A stretch of 64,000 bases of DNA from BOG-1155 sp050012495. GTDB taxonomy: Bacteria > Desulfobacterota > Syntrophorhabdia > Syntrophorhabdales > WCHB1-27. The translations under genes were made by a program, and so were the position numbers. Shown piece after piece: positions 1 to 8,036 of the stretch. The stretch covers positions 4,328 to 68,327 of the forward strand of contig JBEKHB010000017.1 in assembly GCA_050012495.1 (NCBI GenBank). The letters are read 5' to 3'. Each line of letters begins with the position of its first letter. The stretch's first letter is position 1. Below the pieces are notes generated by a model, which was given only the letters and a program-made list of their open reading frames with translations, made no database searches and was not told the DNA's origin.

Positions 1-290
1 GAATCGAAGAGCGCATTGTGCTGAAAGAGATAGCTGATATGGCGCTTATATTCCCTCCATCCCCCTCTTGTCATCTCGGCGAGCGGCTTGCCGACAAAGA
101 GTATGACCCCTTCGTCAGGCTGCAGCAGGCCGATGATATGCTTCAGCAGCACGGTCTTGCCGGTGCCGCTCTTACCGATAATCGTGGTAATCTCGTTTTC
201 ATATATCTTCAGGTTGACCCGGTCAAGCACCGTTTTTTCGCCAAACCGCTTCGTCACGTTCCGGAACTCGATGAGGGGATTTTTCGCCAT
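1..290 (-). CDS. mlaF: MlaF-like phospholipid ABC transporter ATPase (partial, C-terminus outside window)
   Basis: Translating the minus strand from the ATG at 288-290 gives an ABC ATPase N-terminus: a short beta strand region, then a Walker A motif (GKSGTGKT) around residue 40, followed by the LLKHIIGLL helix and a Q-loop region (YLFQHNALFD) at the window edge. The GKSGTGKTVLLKHI pattern and the FQHNALFDS Q-loop are typical of MlaF, which energises retrograde phospholipid transport and maintains outer-membrane asymmetry. It starts 5 bases after the stop of the MlaE permease gene, so the two form an operon. About 96 codons are present; the signature motif and Walker B lie beyond the edge. Confidence 0.85.
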   Translation of the reverse strand, partial: MAKNPLIEFRNVTKRFGEKTVLDRVNLKIYENEITTIIGKSGTGKTVLLKHIIGLLQPDEGVILFVGKPLAEMTRGGWREYKRHISYLFQHNALFD

Positions 291-295
291 TCCTT

Positions 296-1141
296 TCACG
301 TCAAGAAGGAAGTCACGACATAATCCGATACGAGGATCATCGTGCATGAAAGGACGACGGCGGCCCTGGTTGCAAGACCCACGTTCTTTGCCCCCGAGCT
401 TTCGGTCCGCATATGGCAAAAGTAGCCCTCGAAGCAGCAGATCATCGAAACGGTAACGCCGAACACAATCGCTTTGATAAATCCCCCCCGCACATCTTCA
501 AACGTCACCGATGACTGCACGCGATAGAAGTAAGCGCCTGCATCCGCGCCTAAGAGGAGAACACCCGTCAGGTACCCGCCGATAATTCCGACAAGGTCAA
601 AAAAAGCGGTGAGAATGGGCATGCCGATGACCGATGCGGCCAGCCGTGGACTGACGAGATACCGGACCGGGTCTATGCCCATGGTGTCGAGGGCGTCGAT
701 CTGTTCCGATATACGAAGAATCCCTATCTCTGCCGCCATACCGGAGCCGGCCCGGGCAGCCACCATGACTGCCGTCAGGACGGGCCCGAGCTCGCGGACC
801 AGCGAAAGCGCTACGGCAGTGCCGAGAACATTTGCGGAGCCAAACTGCACCAGCGTATAAAACAACTGGAGTCCCAGCACCATTCCCGTAAACAGGCCGA
901 CCAGGATCACGATGCCGGTCGATGTAGCGCTCACGTAGTAGAGCTGCCATGCCATCTCAGTTAATTGCTTTCTGGAGAAAATGCCGCCCAGTGAGATCAC
1001 GAAGAAGATGAAGATCGCGCCGAAGTCGCCCAACATCACCAGGACTCGCCTGCCGACAGCGGCAAAAAACCTCAAAACCAGGCTTCGCCGTTCTCCCAGG
1101 CCGATGCCCGGCCTCCCGATTCCCAATTCTCCCTTGACCAT
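296..1141 (-). CDS. mlaE: MlaE-family phospholipid ABC transporter permease
   Basis: The product, about 281 residues from the ATG at 1141, is an integral membrane protein of the MlaE/YrbE family. It has several hydrophobic segments, the conserved central region around VRELGPVLTAVMVAARAGSGMAAEIG and the ALDTMGIDPVRYLVSPR segment, which are hallmark stretches of this permease. It partners with the MlaF ATPase encoded 5 bases downstream. The frame is open further upstream, but the first 38 codons before 1141 have no family similarity, and MlaE proteins normally begin shortly before the first membrane segment, so I chose the internal ATG. Confidence 0.92.
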   Translation of the reverse strand: MVKGELGIGRPGIGLGERRSLVLRFFAAVGRRVLVMLGDFGAIFIFFVISLGGIFSRKQLTEMAWQLYYVSATSTGIVILVGLFTGMVLGLQLFYTLVQFGSANVLGTAVALSLVRELGPVLTAVMVAARAGSGMAAEIGILRISEQIDALDTMGIDPVRYLVSPRLAASVIGMPILTAFFDLVGIIGGYLTGVLLLGADAGAYFYRVQSSVTFEDVRGGFIKAIVFGVTVSMICCFEGYFCHMRTESSGAKNVGLATRAAVVLSCTMILVSDYVVTSFLT

Positions 1142-1305
1142 ATAGAAGTAATTTATGAACTTTTTGCGAAAATGCAATCCTCTATGCCGGGAAGGGTGCG
1201 TTTTCAAGATTATTAAAAGGAGTGGTCCGTTGAGACCTGTGTCGGCGCACTGCAATTATGGCTGGACTACTCAGTGAGAATGGCGTAGATTCCTTATCGG
1301 GGTTC

Positions 1306-1782
1306 ATGGACTATATAAAGGTTACGGCCGCCATCATCGAGAAAGGCGGATACATCCTGATAGGCAGGAGAAAGGCAGGCCCCTTCGCCGATATGTGGGA
1401 GTTCCCCGGCGGGAAGGTGGAAGCCGCTGAAACCCCTGAGGAATGTCTGAAAAGGGAGCTCCGTGAAGAGCTCGATGTCGAGGCTGCGATCGGAGACTTT
1501 TTCTTGTCGAGTAAGCACGCGTACGGCCATGCCGCGATAGAGCTGCTGGCCTATAAGGCAAAGATCATCGGAGGCGAGCTTTGCCTGCACGACCACAAAG
1601 AAATAAGATGGGTGCCCGCGGAGGACCTTCACTCATATGCGTTTCCCGCGGCGGACCGGCCTATAATCGAAAAACTGATCGCCGCCTGTTCCCTGGAAGA
1701 CAAGACGCTCCATCACGCACCCTTCTCTTCTTCGGATATGATTCGCTCAAACTCTTCAATGAATCCCATCTGGCCGGCCTGA
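1306..1782 (+). CDS. mutT: MutT-like Nudix hydrolase (8-oxo-dGTP diphosphatase type)
   Basis: This is a small Nudix hydrolase of about 158 residues. Residues 1-130 contain the typical MutT start (VTAAIIEKGGYILIGRR), the WEFPGGKVE motif and a complete Nudix box (G-x5-E-x7-REL-x-EEL) that binds the catalytic metal. The wording WEFPGGK is characteristic of MutT enzymes that remove oxidised dGTP from the nucleotide pool. The chosen ATG at 1306 follows a GGGG ribosome-binding stretch; an earlier ATG at 1258 has none. The last 25 or so codons lie past the usual end of the fold and overlap the convergent Nudix gene by 70 bases. Confidence 0.85.
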   Translation: MDYIKVTAAIIEKGGYILIGRRKAGPFADMWEFPGGKVEAAETPEECLKRELREELDVEAAIGDFFLSSKHAYGHAAIELLAYKAKIIGGELCLHDHKEIRWVPAEDLHSYAFPAADRPIIEKLIAACSLEDKTLHHAPFSSSDMIRSNSSMNPIWPA

Positions 1783-2189
1783 ATCTTTTCCTTTGCCTCC
1801 TCCAGGCTCAGCCATTCGGCCCTGTCCACTTCGGGAAACTCCTGCTCTTTGCCCGAATGGGGAGGCCATTCCATTGCGAAGGTGATGCTTCTCAAGGCAC
1901 CTGGGTCACAATCGCCCTCAAATGCCCACGCATAAACGGTCTTGCGACTCTTCAGGGAGACCGGATTCAACGGACGAAAGTCACCTTCGGGGCGGAACCC
2001 GGTCTCCTCCTCGAACTCTCGCCTGGCAGCGGCAAGGGCGTCTTCACCCTGCTCGATCTCACCTTTCGGGATTGTCCATGCACCCGTGTCTTTCTTCGCC
2101 CAGTAGGGGCCGCCCGGATGCACGAGCAACACCTGGGCTGCGCCCTGCCGGCGCCGGTACATGAGCAACCCCGCACTCTGCTTCGGCAT
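1713..2189 (-). CDS. Nudix hydrolase, diadenosine tetraphosphatase-like
   Basis: The product, about 158 residues from ATG 2189, has the form of NTP pyrophosphohydrolases that include oxidative damage repair enzymes. It begins with SAGLLMYRR, has the G-x-WTIPKGE motif and a complete Nudix box (GEIEQGEDALAAARREFEEETG), and ends in a helical region. The WTIPKGE wording differs from the MutT-type WEFPGGK of its convergent neighbour, so the two are distinct subfamilies rather than a recent duplication. Its 3' end overlaps the neighbouring mutT-like gene by 70 bases on the opposite strand. The substrate is not determined by sequence. Confidence 0.82.
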   Translation of the reverse strand: MPKQSAGLLMYRRRQGAAQVLLVHPGGPYWAKKDTGAWTIPKGEIEQGEDALAAARREFEEETGFRPEGDFRPLNPVSLKSRKTVYAWAFEGDCDPGALRSITFAMEWPPHSGKEQEFPEVDRAEWLSLEEAKEKIQAGQMGFIEEFERIISEEEKGA

Positions 2190-2372
2190 AAGGAAATACC
2201 TGTGGAAACCACGCGTCCATCGTGCCCGGCAATCATCGCGCGCTGACGGCCGTTCCAAGCCCTGTAGTGTGCCTGCATTTTAAATGTAAGGGGGAACAAC
2301 CGGGATGTCACGACTTTCTCCTGCCATGGTGGGGCCGGCTAAGGGAAGAGAAGGGGTGTTAGTCGCGCTTAT

Positions 2373-3401
2373 TTATCGGGTTGACGCCGGGCGGACGGAA
2401 ACCTTGATCGTAGCCGTTTTCACCGGGAAATGCGTTTTCTCCCACGGACGGACATATTCCATCGTAATTTCCGTGCTTCCCCTGCCCGCCGCAAGGAACG
2501 TCCATATCTCCTCGCCGCCGCCGGGCAAAGCCCCTTCAAATGGTATATACTCGCATCTTACGGGCTTGACAATATGTTCTTCAAGAGGGCCCACCGGCCG
2601 CCATTGGCAGCCGGTGGTCCTGTTCGAGTTGAGCCTTACGGTAAATTCCTTTCCTTCCTCCGCCATTACCACGAAGCTGATCTGCTCGCTCTCCTTCCGC
2701 GCCTCATTCTTCGGGGGCTTTTTTGGCGGCAGTTCAACCCGCAGGAAACGGATTCCGACCAGCTTCCCCCCTTTATCGAAATCAAACGAGAAGAAAGCCG
2801 AACCCAGGACCTCGCAGGCATGGCAGAAATTGCGGAGGGTATATGGTACGACAAAAGCCTGACCTCCGCCCGGCAAGGCCTCGACGAGAAGCATTTGTCT
2901 GGACGACCTGTCCCCCGGCCACAGGGTCACCCTCGGGTAGCCTTTCCTGATGGCCGCATAGGTCCTGTCCTGTTCCATCGCCTCCTTCGGCAGCAGCGCG
3001 ATATCGTCCACGTCAACGATGGGAGGCTCCCCGTTCACCAGCAGAATCCCATGGGGCTCGTTGGCCCTGAAGGGATAAACGATATAGGCGATATCGATCC
3101 GTCCCGTCTCCCGGAATCTGCGCACGAATGCTCCACCGCCGAACGACCTCGTAAATGCGGCCGCTTCCGGCGACGCCCCGAAGCCTTGCATGGCGTACGC
3201 AAAACACTCTTCCAGTTCCCTGCCGCCTGTGTCGGCACATCGCTGCTTTGCCGCCAGCACTGTCTGTTTATCGGTATTCCAGACTGCATCAGCCGTCACC
3301 ACCGCTGCGGTTCTCTTCTCGCCCGTCATATCGGCCGGCATAGCCGCACGGAAGAAGCCGAGAACGCATAGAATCACCGAAACGGTTATGACAACACGCA
3401 T
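2373..3401 (-). CDS. Exported protein with C-terminal chagasin-type cysteine peptidase inhibitor domain
   Basis: The product is about 342 residues. An N-terminal signal peptide (VVITVSVILCVLGFFRA) precedes a region of about 220 residues that I do not recognise. The last 95 residues resemble inhibitor family I42 (chagasin/ICP): a TTG-x2-W loop (RTTGCQW), a glycine-rich loop (LPGGGEE) and an RPWE motif. These are the three loops that block papain-like peptidases in known members. The start at 3401 is preceded by GGAGGGA. No papain-like peptidase gene is visible nearby, so the target could be exogenous. The N-terminal region contains paired cysteines compatible with export to an oxidising compartment. 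Confidence 0.72.
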   Translation of the reverse strand: MRVVITVSVILCVLGFFRAAMPADMTGEKRTAAVVTADAVWNTDKQTVLAAKQRCADTGGRELEECFAYAMQGFGASPEAAAFTRSFGGGAFVRRFRETGRIDIAYIVYPFRANEPHGILLVNGEPPIVDVDDIALLPKEAMEQDRTYAAIRKGYPRVTLWPGDRSSRQMLLVEALPGGGQAFVVPYTLRNFCHACEVLGSAFFSFDFDKGGKLVGIRFLRVELPPKKPPKNEARKESEQISFVVMAEEGKEFTVRLNSNRTTGCQWRPVGPLEEHIVKPVRCEYIPFEGALPGGGEEIWTFLAAGRGSTEITMEYVRPWEKTHFPVKTATIKVSVRPASTR

Positions 3402-3526
3402 AGTCCCTCCATGAAATGAAAAAGAACGCCTCCTCGACATCCGCAAAGGGTCGACGGCGTCCACAACACTAATTTTTGACACAAAACAACGTCTTTATCA
3501 AGGAAAACTTGATCCACCCACAGGTT

Positions 3527-4291
3527 TTAGCCCCTCAAATATCTTATCCCCATCCAGACGGTCATGAGGAGAAAGAGCAGCAACAGATAGGTTTCGGGGA
3601 GTATATTGGCTACGGTCCCGCCCAGATACCCGCCGATTATTGCCCCGGCGACAAGACCGCCTGCAACGTGCATGTGCACGTTACCCAGCGTGTAGTGCGT
3701 GAGGGCGCCGGTTAACCCGATGGGAACCATGGCGAGAAGAGAAGTACCCTGGGCCATGTGCTGGCTCATGCCGACGAGCATCACCATGGGAGGGACCATG
3801 ATGACCCCGCCGCCCACCCCCATCATGCCGGAAATGAAACCGGTAAACACCCCGGTAAAGAGGAGAGCTGCCATTTTGGGCCGGAAAGCAAGCGCAAAAG
3901 TTATGTGCAGGAGATATCCTTTCACGAGCATGATGACGGCGACAAATATCAGGAAAGCGCCGAAACCCCTTTTCAGCTTCTTTTCCGACAAGGAATGGGC
4001 GTAGAGGGCGCCGAAGCGGGCGGTTACAATCGCACTCGCCGCAAGCACGAGGGAGACCCTCCAGTCAACTGCGCCGTGGAAGAAGTAGACGGCCGCCCCC
4101 ACTCCGCCGGTAAACACAATTGCAACAAGACTCGTGCCATGAGCCTTATGTTGACTCATTCCCGCTGCCGCGGTCATGAGCGGTATCATCACGATGCCGC
4201 CCCCAACACCCACAAGACCCCCGAATAAACCGCCGAGAAGGCCTGCGGCAAAACCGATGGTCTGGAAACGGGTCGATTTTTTGATAGCCAT
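3527..4291 (-). CDS. TauE/SafE-family sulfite or sulfonate exporter permease
   Basis: This is an integral membrane protein of about 254 residues with internal two-fold repetition typical of the TauE/SafE (DUF81) family. The pattern GGLVGVGGGIVMIPLM...GMSQHKAHGTSL in the first half recurs as SGMMGVGGGVIMVPPM...GMSQHMAQGTSL in the second. Members export sulfite or organosulfonates, and some are of unknown specificity. The start at ATG 4291 is chosen because the first membrane segment begins soon after it; the upstream open extension is hydrophilic and unrelated to the family. The next gene on the same strand ends 80 bases upstream. Confidence 0.85.
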   Translation of the reverse strand: MAIKKSTRFQTIGFAAGLLGGLFGGLVGVGGGIVMIPLMTAAAGMSQHKAHGTSLVAIVFTGGVGAAVYFFHGAVDWRVSLVLAASAIVTARFGALYAHSLSEKKLKRGFGAFLIFVAVIMLVKGYLLHITFALAFRPKMAALLFTGVFTGFISGMMGVGGGVIMVPPMVMLVGMSQHMAQGTSLLAMVPIGLTGALTHYTLGNVHMHVAGGLVAGAIIGGYLGGTVANILPETYLLLLFLLMTVWMGIRYLRG

Positions 4292-4371
4292 AGGCACGCA
4301 ATTATATGACGAGCGAGCGTTGTTAGTCCACCATGTTTCTCCGTCATGAATGGCTGCGCCGCGCCTCGCCG

Positions 4372-5286
4372 TCATTGGGGGGCCATCTTATCCGGCGCCT
4401 GCTCCTTCATAAACTCTTCTTTTTCGCTATTCCAGTAATAGCGCACCATCCCCTTCCCGCTTCGTCTGGCGTTCTTTACCACGGTGTAAGGTGAAAGAAT
4501 GCCGATGATGTTGCCCTTCATGTCTTTCTTAAAGATGATGCTTGCGCCGTAGACGGTCCTCTCCTTATTCGCGCCGTTCGTACCGGCGTACTCTTCGCGC
4601 CCTTTCAAAACCGACCCTGCCGGCTTTATCCCGTTGTCTTGCATCAGATAAAAATTGACTCTCTCTTCCTTCGTTGCCGCTGACAGGGTGCAGCACGGAT
4701 TTTCACTCGTCTTGAGAACGCTGAGGCCGACCACGCATTTCCCGCCTATATGGATCTCCTTTTCCGGCAGTATCCTGGTCAAGGCCTGACAGTTCTCGCA
4801 ATCCCCGTCGTCGGGCATCATCGAGAGGCGGGACGCGTTGCGGTCAACGATAAGTGCAGCGAGCCGCTCGTCCCGGAAATGATTGACGTATTCTTTTGCT
4901 CTTGAAAAACATGCATACGCGAGGAGCGCCCGGACGGACCTTTCCTGATCCCCCCCCTCCACGTGCAGCACCTTCACCGACAACGCTTCTGTCCCGTCGG
5001 CTGCGGCCCCCCAGTGAGCTACCATGTCGGTGCACCCATTTTTATAGGCTTCAGGCAAGGCCTCGAGCAGTATCCGCTTCACCTCACCGCCGGGCGACCG
5101 TTGTATATCCTCCTGCTGAAAGCGCGCAAAAAAATCCTTCAGCATCCGGTGATCCCGACCTTCGATCACCGTGTGCCCCTCAAGCTCGGGTAGATTCAGC
5201 CGACAGAACGCCGGGCTCGGAAAAACAACAGAGAGCGTGACGATGACGGCGGATAGAAGGAATGTGGGAAAATTATGTCTGGGCAT
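4372..5286 (-). CDS. Hypothetical exported protein
   Basis: The product is 304 residues with an N-terminal signal peptide (FLLSAVIVTLSVVFPSPAFC), ending in a possible lipobox-like or ordinary cleavage site. I do not recognise a family. The mature part is mixed alpha/beta by eye and holds several cysteines (DCENCQ, a CC pair) that could form disulfides. The ATG is preceded by a strong purine-rich ribosome-binding tract (AGGAGAAGGAGAG). It is followed 80 bases later by the TauE/SafE permease gene on the same strand, so they may be co-transcribed. No function can be assigned. Confidence 0.65.
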   Translation of the reverse strand: MPRHNFPTFLLSAVIVTLSVVFPSPAFCRLNLPELEGHTVIEGRDHRMLKDFFARFQQEDIQRSPGGEVKRILLEALPEAYKNGCTDMVAHWGAAADGTEALSVKVLHVEGGDQERSVRALLAYACFSRAKEYVNHFRDERLAALIVDRNASRLSMMPDDGDCENCQALTRILPEKEIHIGGKCVVGLSVLKTSENPCCTLSAATKEERVNFYLMQDNGIKPAGSVLKGREEYAGTNGANKERTVYGASIIFKKDMKGNIIGILSPYTVVKNARRSGKGMVRYYWNSEKEEFMKEQAPDKMAPQ

Positions 5287-5644
5287 GGCTGTATGTACTC
5301 TCCTTCTCCTGTTACTGTTTTGCTGCGTTTATTTTATGTGACTTTCCTGCAATAATGCCACAATAAAAATCGGCCGGACCGGAAGCGGGCGGGGCCGCGT
5401 GAGCTCGTGAGCTGCCGGAGGCAGCCGATAAGGCGTGAGGTGAGTGGCAGTCCCGCCCGGTTTAAGGGCGAGACTGCCAGGAGGCGGGTTGGGTGAGGTG
5501 AGGTTAAAGGATGGTGTGATGGAACAAAGATGCCATGATCAATCCTTACGTCCTTTGTTGCTGGCTATATTATCGGAAGGTTTCCGAAAGGCTTAAAGCT
5601 TTTTGCAAAAATAATTATCCCCCTGTCGAATTCTATCCTTTCGG
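5287..5644. other. Intergenic region with a 13-bp hairpin at 5445-5479
   Basis: This 358-base gap separates the dnaJ-like stop from the start of the hypothetical exported protein. The left part is GC-rich. The clearest structure is an inverted repeat at 5445-5479: TGGCAGTC and CGCCC pair with GGGCG and GACTGCCA around a short GGTTTAA loop. Neither side has a T-run, so it is not a standard intrinsic terminator. It could be the end of the dnaJ leader region, a small structured RNA or an operator. No convincing open reading frame is seen. Confidence 0.5.
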
Positions 5645-6445
5645 TTATAGTTTCAGGAATTCCCTGACCTTTTTCACCACAGACCGCCTGATCTCAACCC
5701 TGAGGTAGAGGTCGCCTTCCGCACCCCCCCTTCCTCCCATCCCTCTCAACCGGACCACTTGGCCCTTTTTTATGCCGGGAGGAATAGTAATCTTCAACTG
5801 CCTCGACCTTCTTTCATCGAGGTAGACGATCTTTCCGCCCTGCATTGCCTCATACTCGTCCAGCGTGAGAGTGCCGTAGATGTCTTTCCCGCCGGGCCCG
5901 ATGTTTCCCAGCACCTTCCCGAGCGCATACCGGCCGAGCCGGCTCACCATCCTCGCGATGATACCCGACTGCCCGGAACTCTCCGGCCGGGACGCCCGAC
6001 CGCGGCCGCGAAAACCGGGACCAAACACAATAACCCTGCCGAACATGCCGGGGCCGCGAAACTCTGTTGTCCGATACCGGCCGGGGAGGTCGCGAAAGAC
6101 CTCCTCGAAGCCCCTGAACCCGAATGTCTTCGCCATCTCCTCGAAGATTTGACTGATGTCGGAGCCCCTGAAGATATCCTGCTCCGAATAACTCTGCCTG
6201 AACCGGTCGTGCGCCCCAATGCCGTACTGCTGCTGCATCAGGTCGTATCTGTTCCGCTTTTCCGGGTCTGAAAGGACGGCATACGCCTCGTTTATCTCCT
6301 TCATCTTTTCGACGGCCGCCGCCTCACCCCTGTTCCTATCCGGATGATACTGAAAAGCGAGCCTGCGATAAGCCTCCTTGATTTCCTGCTGACCGGCGGT
6401 CTTCTCAACACCCAGTATCTGGTAGTAATCCTTTTGACTTGCCAT
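5645..6445 (-). CDS. DnaJ-domain co-chaperone (CbpA-like)
   Basis: The product is 266 residues. The first 70 form a J-domain (DYYQILGVEKTAGQQEIKEAYR...) with the invariant HPD tripeptide that stimulates Hsp70 ATPase. A glycine/arginine/phenylalanine-rich linker follows, and then a single beta-sandwich-type C-terminal substrate domain (GTLTLDEYEAMQGG, ITIPPGIKKGQVVRLRGMG). The DnaJ zinc finger is absent, which places it nearer to CbpA than to canonical DnaJ, although it is shorter than CbpA. AAGGAAAGC precedes the ATG. A 29-bp palindrome sits between this gene and the upstream permease stop and may regulate it. Confidence 0.85.
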   Translation of the reverse strand: MASQKDYYQILGVEKTAGQQEIKEAYRRLAFQYHPDRNRGEAAAVEKMKEINEAYAVLSDPEKRNRYDLMQQQYGIGAHDRFRQSYSEQDIFRGSDISQIFEEMAKTFGFRGFEEVFRDLPGRYRTTEFRGPGMFGRVIVFGPGFRGRGRASRPESSGQSGIIARMVSRLGRYALGKVLGNIGPGGKDIYGTLTLDEYEAMQGGKIVYLDERRSRQLKITIPPGIKKGQVVRLRGMGGRGGAEGDLYLRVEIRRSVVKKVREFLKL

Positions 6446-6462
6446 GCTTTCCTTATTTAAAG

Positions 6463-6491
6463 ATAGGTCGTATAGGACTTATAAGACCTAT
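6463..6491. promoter_or_regulatory. 29-bp imperfect palindrome upstream of the dnaJ-like gene
   Basis: Positions 6463-6491 read the same on both strands at 12 of 14 paired positions, with outer arms ATAGGTC and GACCTAT and inner arms rich in TATA. It ends at the first base of the permease stop codon and lies 18 bases before the dnaJ-like start. The following bases lack a T-run, so an operator for a dimeric regulator or a non-terminating hairpin is more likely than a terminator. Confidence 0.45.
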
Positions 6492-7792
6492 TATTCCTGA
6501 AAGGCACGTCCCTTTCTCTCTTTGTAAACCACATGTTCAAGAATAAACGCCACCAGTACGCCGATGACAAACCCGTTTCCGATCACGGGGCGAAGGACGG
6601 GGGGGAAGGTCCCCAGGATACGCGCAGGCAGCATACTTACGGCGGTCCCCATAAGCACGGGGAGGCCCACAACTATCCCGCTCTCGAGACGAAAACCCTT
6701 CTCCTCCTGACCGATAGTTGCGAACCCGGCCGCTATCTGGAATGTGAGGAGATACGTAAGGACGCAGCCCATGACGACGGGAGGCACACTTTCCACAAGA
6801 CCCAAAACTGCCGGTGAAAAAGCAAGGAGGACCAGCAGAACCCCCGTAAGCACGAGAGTGAACCTGGAGGCACAGCCTGTCGACAGTATCACGCCGGGGC
6901 TCAAGGAAAAATTGACCGGGCCGATAACGCCAAAGAACCCTGAAGCCACATTGGCAAGGCCCGTAAGACTGATGCCCCGGTTCACCCTCTGCCGCATGTC
7001 GGGGAGTTTCAGAAGGACGGATACGGATTCGATCGAGCCGAGATCGTTTATGGAAAGCCCCAGGAAACAGAAGAGAAAAGAGACGATCACGCCCGGCGCG
7101 ACAGAAAAACTCGTCGTAAAATCATAGAAGAAACCTGACAAAACCGGCAGGCCGCGAGGCGTGGCATGGAGGCTGGAAGAAGGAAAAATGATCACCCAGG
7201 CACACGTGCCTGCGATCATGGCAAAGAAGATTATGGCCGATTTCCATACCGGAGGCAGGTACCGCTGGCTGACAAACATACACAGTATGAGCAGGAAGGC
7301 AAAGGACATGCTCTGATGCGGCAGAACGGGTCCAGGGGGGATAAGCAGACCAAGGACGGTAGGCATCAGCGTAAACGCGATCAGCAGGAGCACTACCGCC
7401 ACGACCCGAAAGGTGAACAGCTTCTGAAGACGCCCGAAAAGACCGGTGACAGCGGTCAGGAAGAGGAGACCGCCCCCTATCATGATCGAGGCGTACATTG
7501 TTGCGGGATCGAAGCCGGCACTCGCTATCATCCCCACGAGAAGCACGGTCGAAGGGCCGATAATCAACGGGAGGCGATGGCCCAAGAGCACCTGTGAAAC
7601 AAGGACGATCCCGATGACGAACGCCAGCTTCTGCAGGTAGCTGATCTGGGCGGACGGGTCCGTAACGTGGAGGCCGCCGACGACCTTCCCGATGACAATG
7701 ATCCCGGGTACGGATATGGCGAGCCACTGAAGACCGAAGAGGACGAATTCGCCAAATGGCGGCGTGTCGTCGAGCTTATACCTTAAATCCAT
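6491..7792 (-). CDS. NCS2-family xanthine/uracil permease
   Basis: The product, about 433 residues from ATG 7792, is a polytopic membrane protein of the nucleobase:cation symporter-2 family. It shows the early LFGLQWLAISVPGIIVIGKV segment, the PLIIGPSTVLL region and a later GLANVASGFFGVIGPVNFSLSPGVI segment, which corresponds to the family signature region with its conserved N and G residues. Family members import xanthine, uric acid or uracil with protons or sodium. The codons before 7792 are polar and unrelated, so I used the internal ATG behind GGGAGAA. Substrate specificity cannot be read from sequence. Confidence 0.85.
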   Translation of the reverse strand: MDLRYKLDDTPPFGEFVLFGLQWLAISVPGIIVIGKVVGGLHVTDPSAQISYLQKLAFVIGIVLVSQVLLGHRLPLIIGPSTVLLVGMIASAGFDPATMYASIMIGGGLLFLTAVTGLFGRLQKLFTFRVVAVVLLLIAFTLMPTVLGLLIPPGPVLPHQSMSFAFLLILCMFVSQRYLPPVWKSAIIFFAMIAGTCAWVIIFPSSSLHATPRGLPVLSGFFYDFTTSFSVAPGVIVSFLFCFLGLSINDLGSIESVSVLLKLPDMRQRVNRGISLTGLANVASGFFGVIGPVNFSLSPGVILSTGCASRFTLVLTGVLLVLLAFSPAVLGLVESVPPVVMGCVLTYLLTFQIAAGFATIGQEEKGFRLESGIVVGLPVLMGTAVSMLPARILGTFPPVLRPVIGNGFVIGVLVAFILEHVVYKERKGRAFQE

Positions 7793-8016
7793 CGAGTCAG
7801 TTCTCCCGCTATTGTACCATGGAACCTGCCGTGGGCACAAACCGCAAAAGCAGCACCGCCCTTGATTCTGCCGGTTATTCGATATATATGCTGTTTCTTA
7901 AGCGCTGGTACAAGCCCGAAGGAAACAGGAATACCTGCGGGCCAAAGCGTTTGACGGCGACTCATGTCCATCATAGAGGTATTGTGAATGCTCTGGAACG
8001 ATAGGCCTTTTTCGGG

Positions 8017-8022
8017 TATACT
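8017..8022 (+). promoter_or_regulatory. Candidate -10 element for hemE
   Basis: TATACT lies 14 bases before the hemE ATG. The best -35 match at 17-bp spacing is only TGGAAC, so the promoter call rests mainly on the -10 box. Confidence 0.35.
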
Positions 8023-8036
8023 TACTCGGTTGAATA

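Noticed and set aside
2430..3371. 313-codon plus-strand open frame opposite the chagasin-like gene
   Set aside because: The minus-strand product has a signal peptide and inhibitor motifs; the plus frame is low-complexity and arginine-rich.
5445..5479. Intrinsic terminator for a flanking gene
   Set aside because: The stem is strong, but neither strand has a T-run after it.
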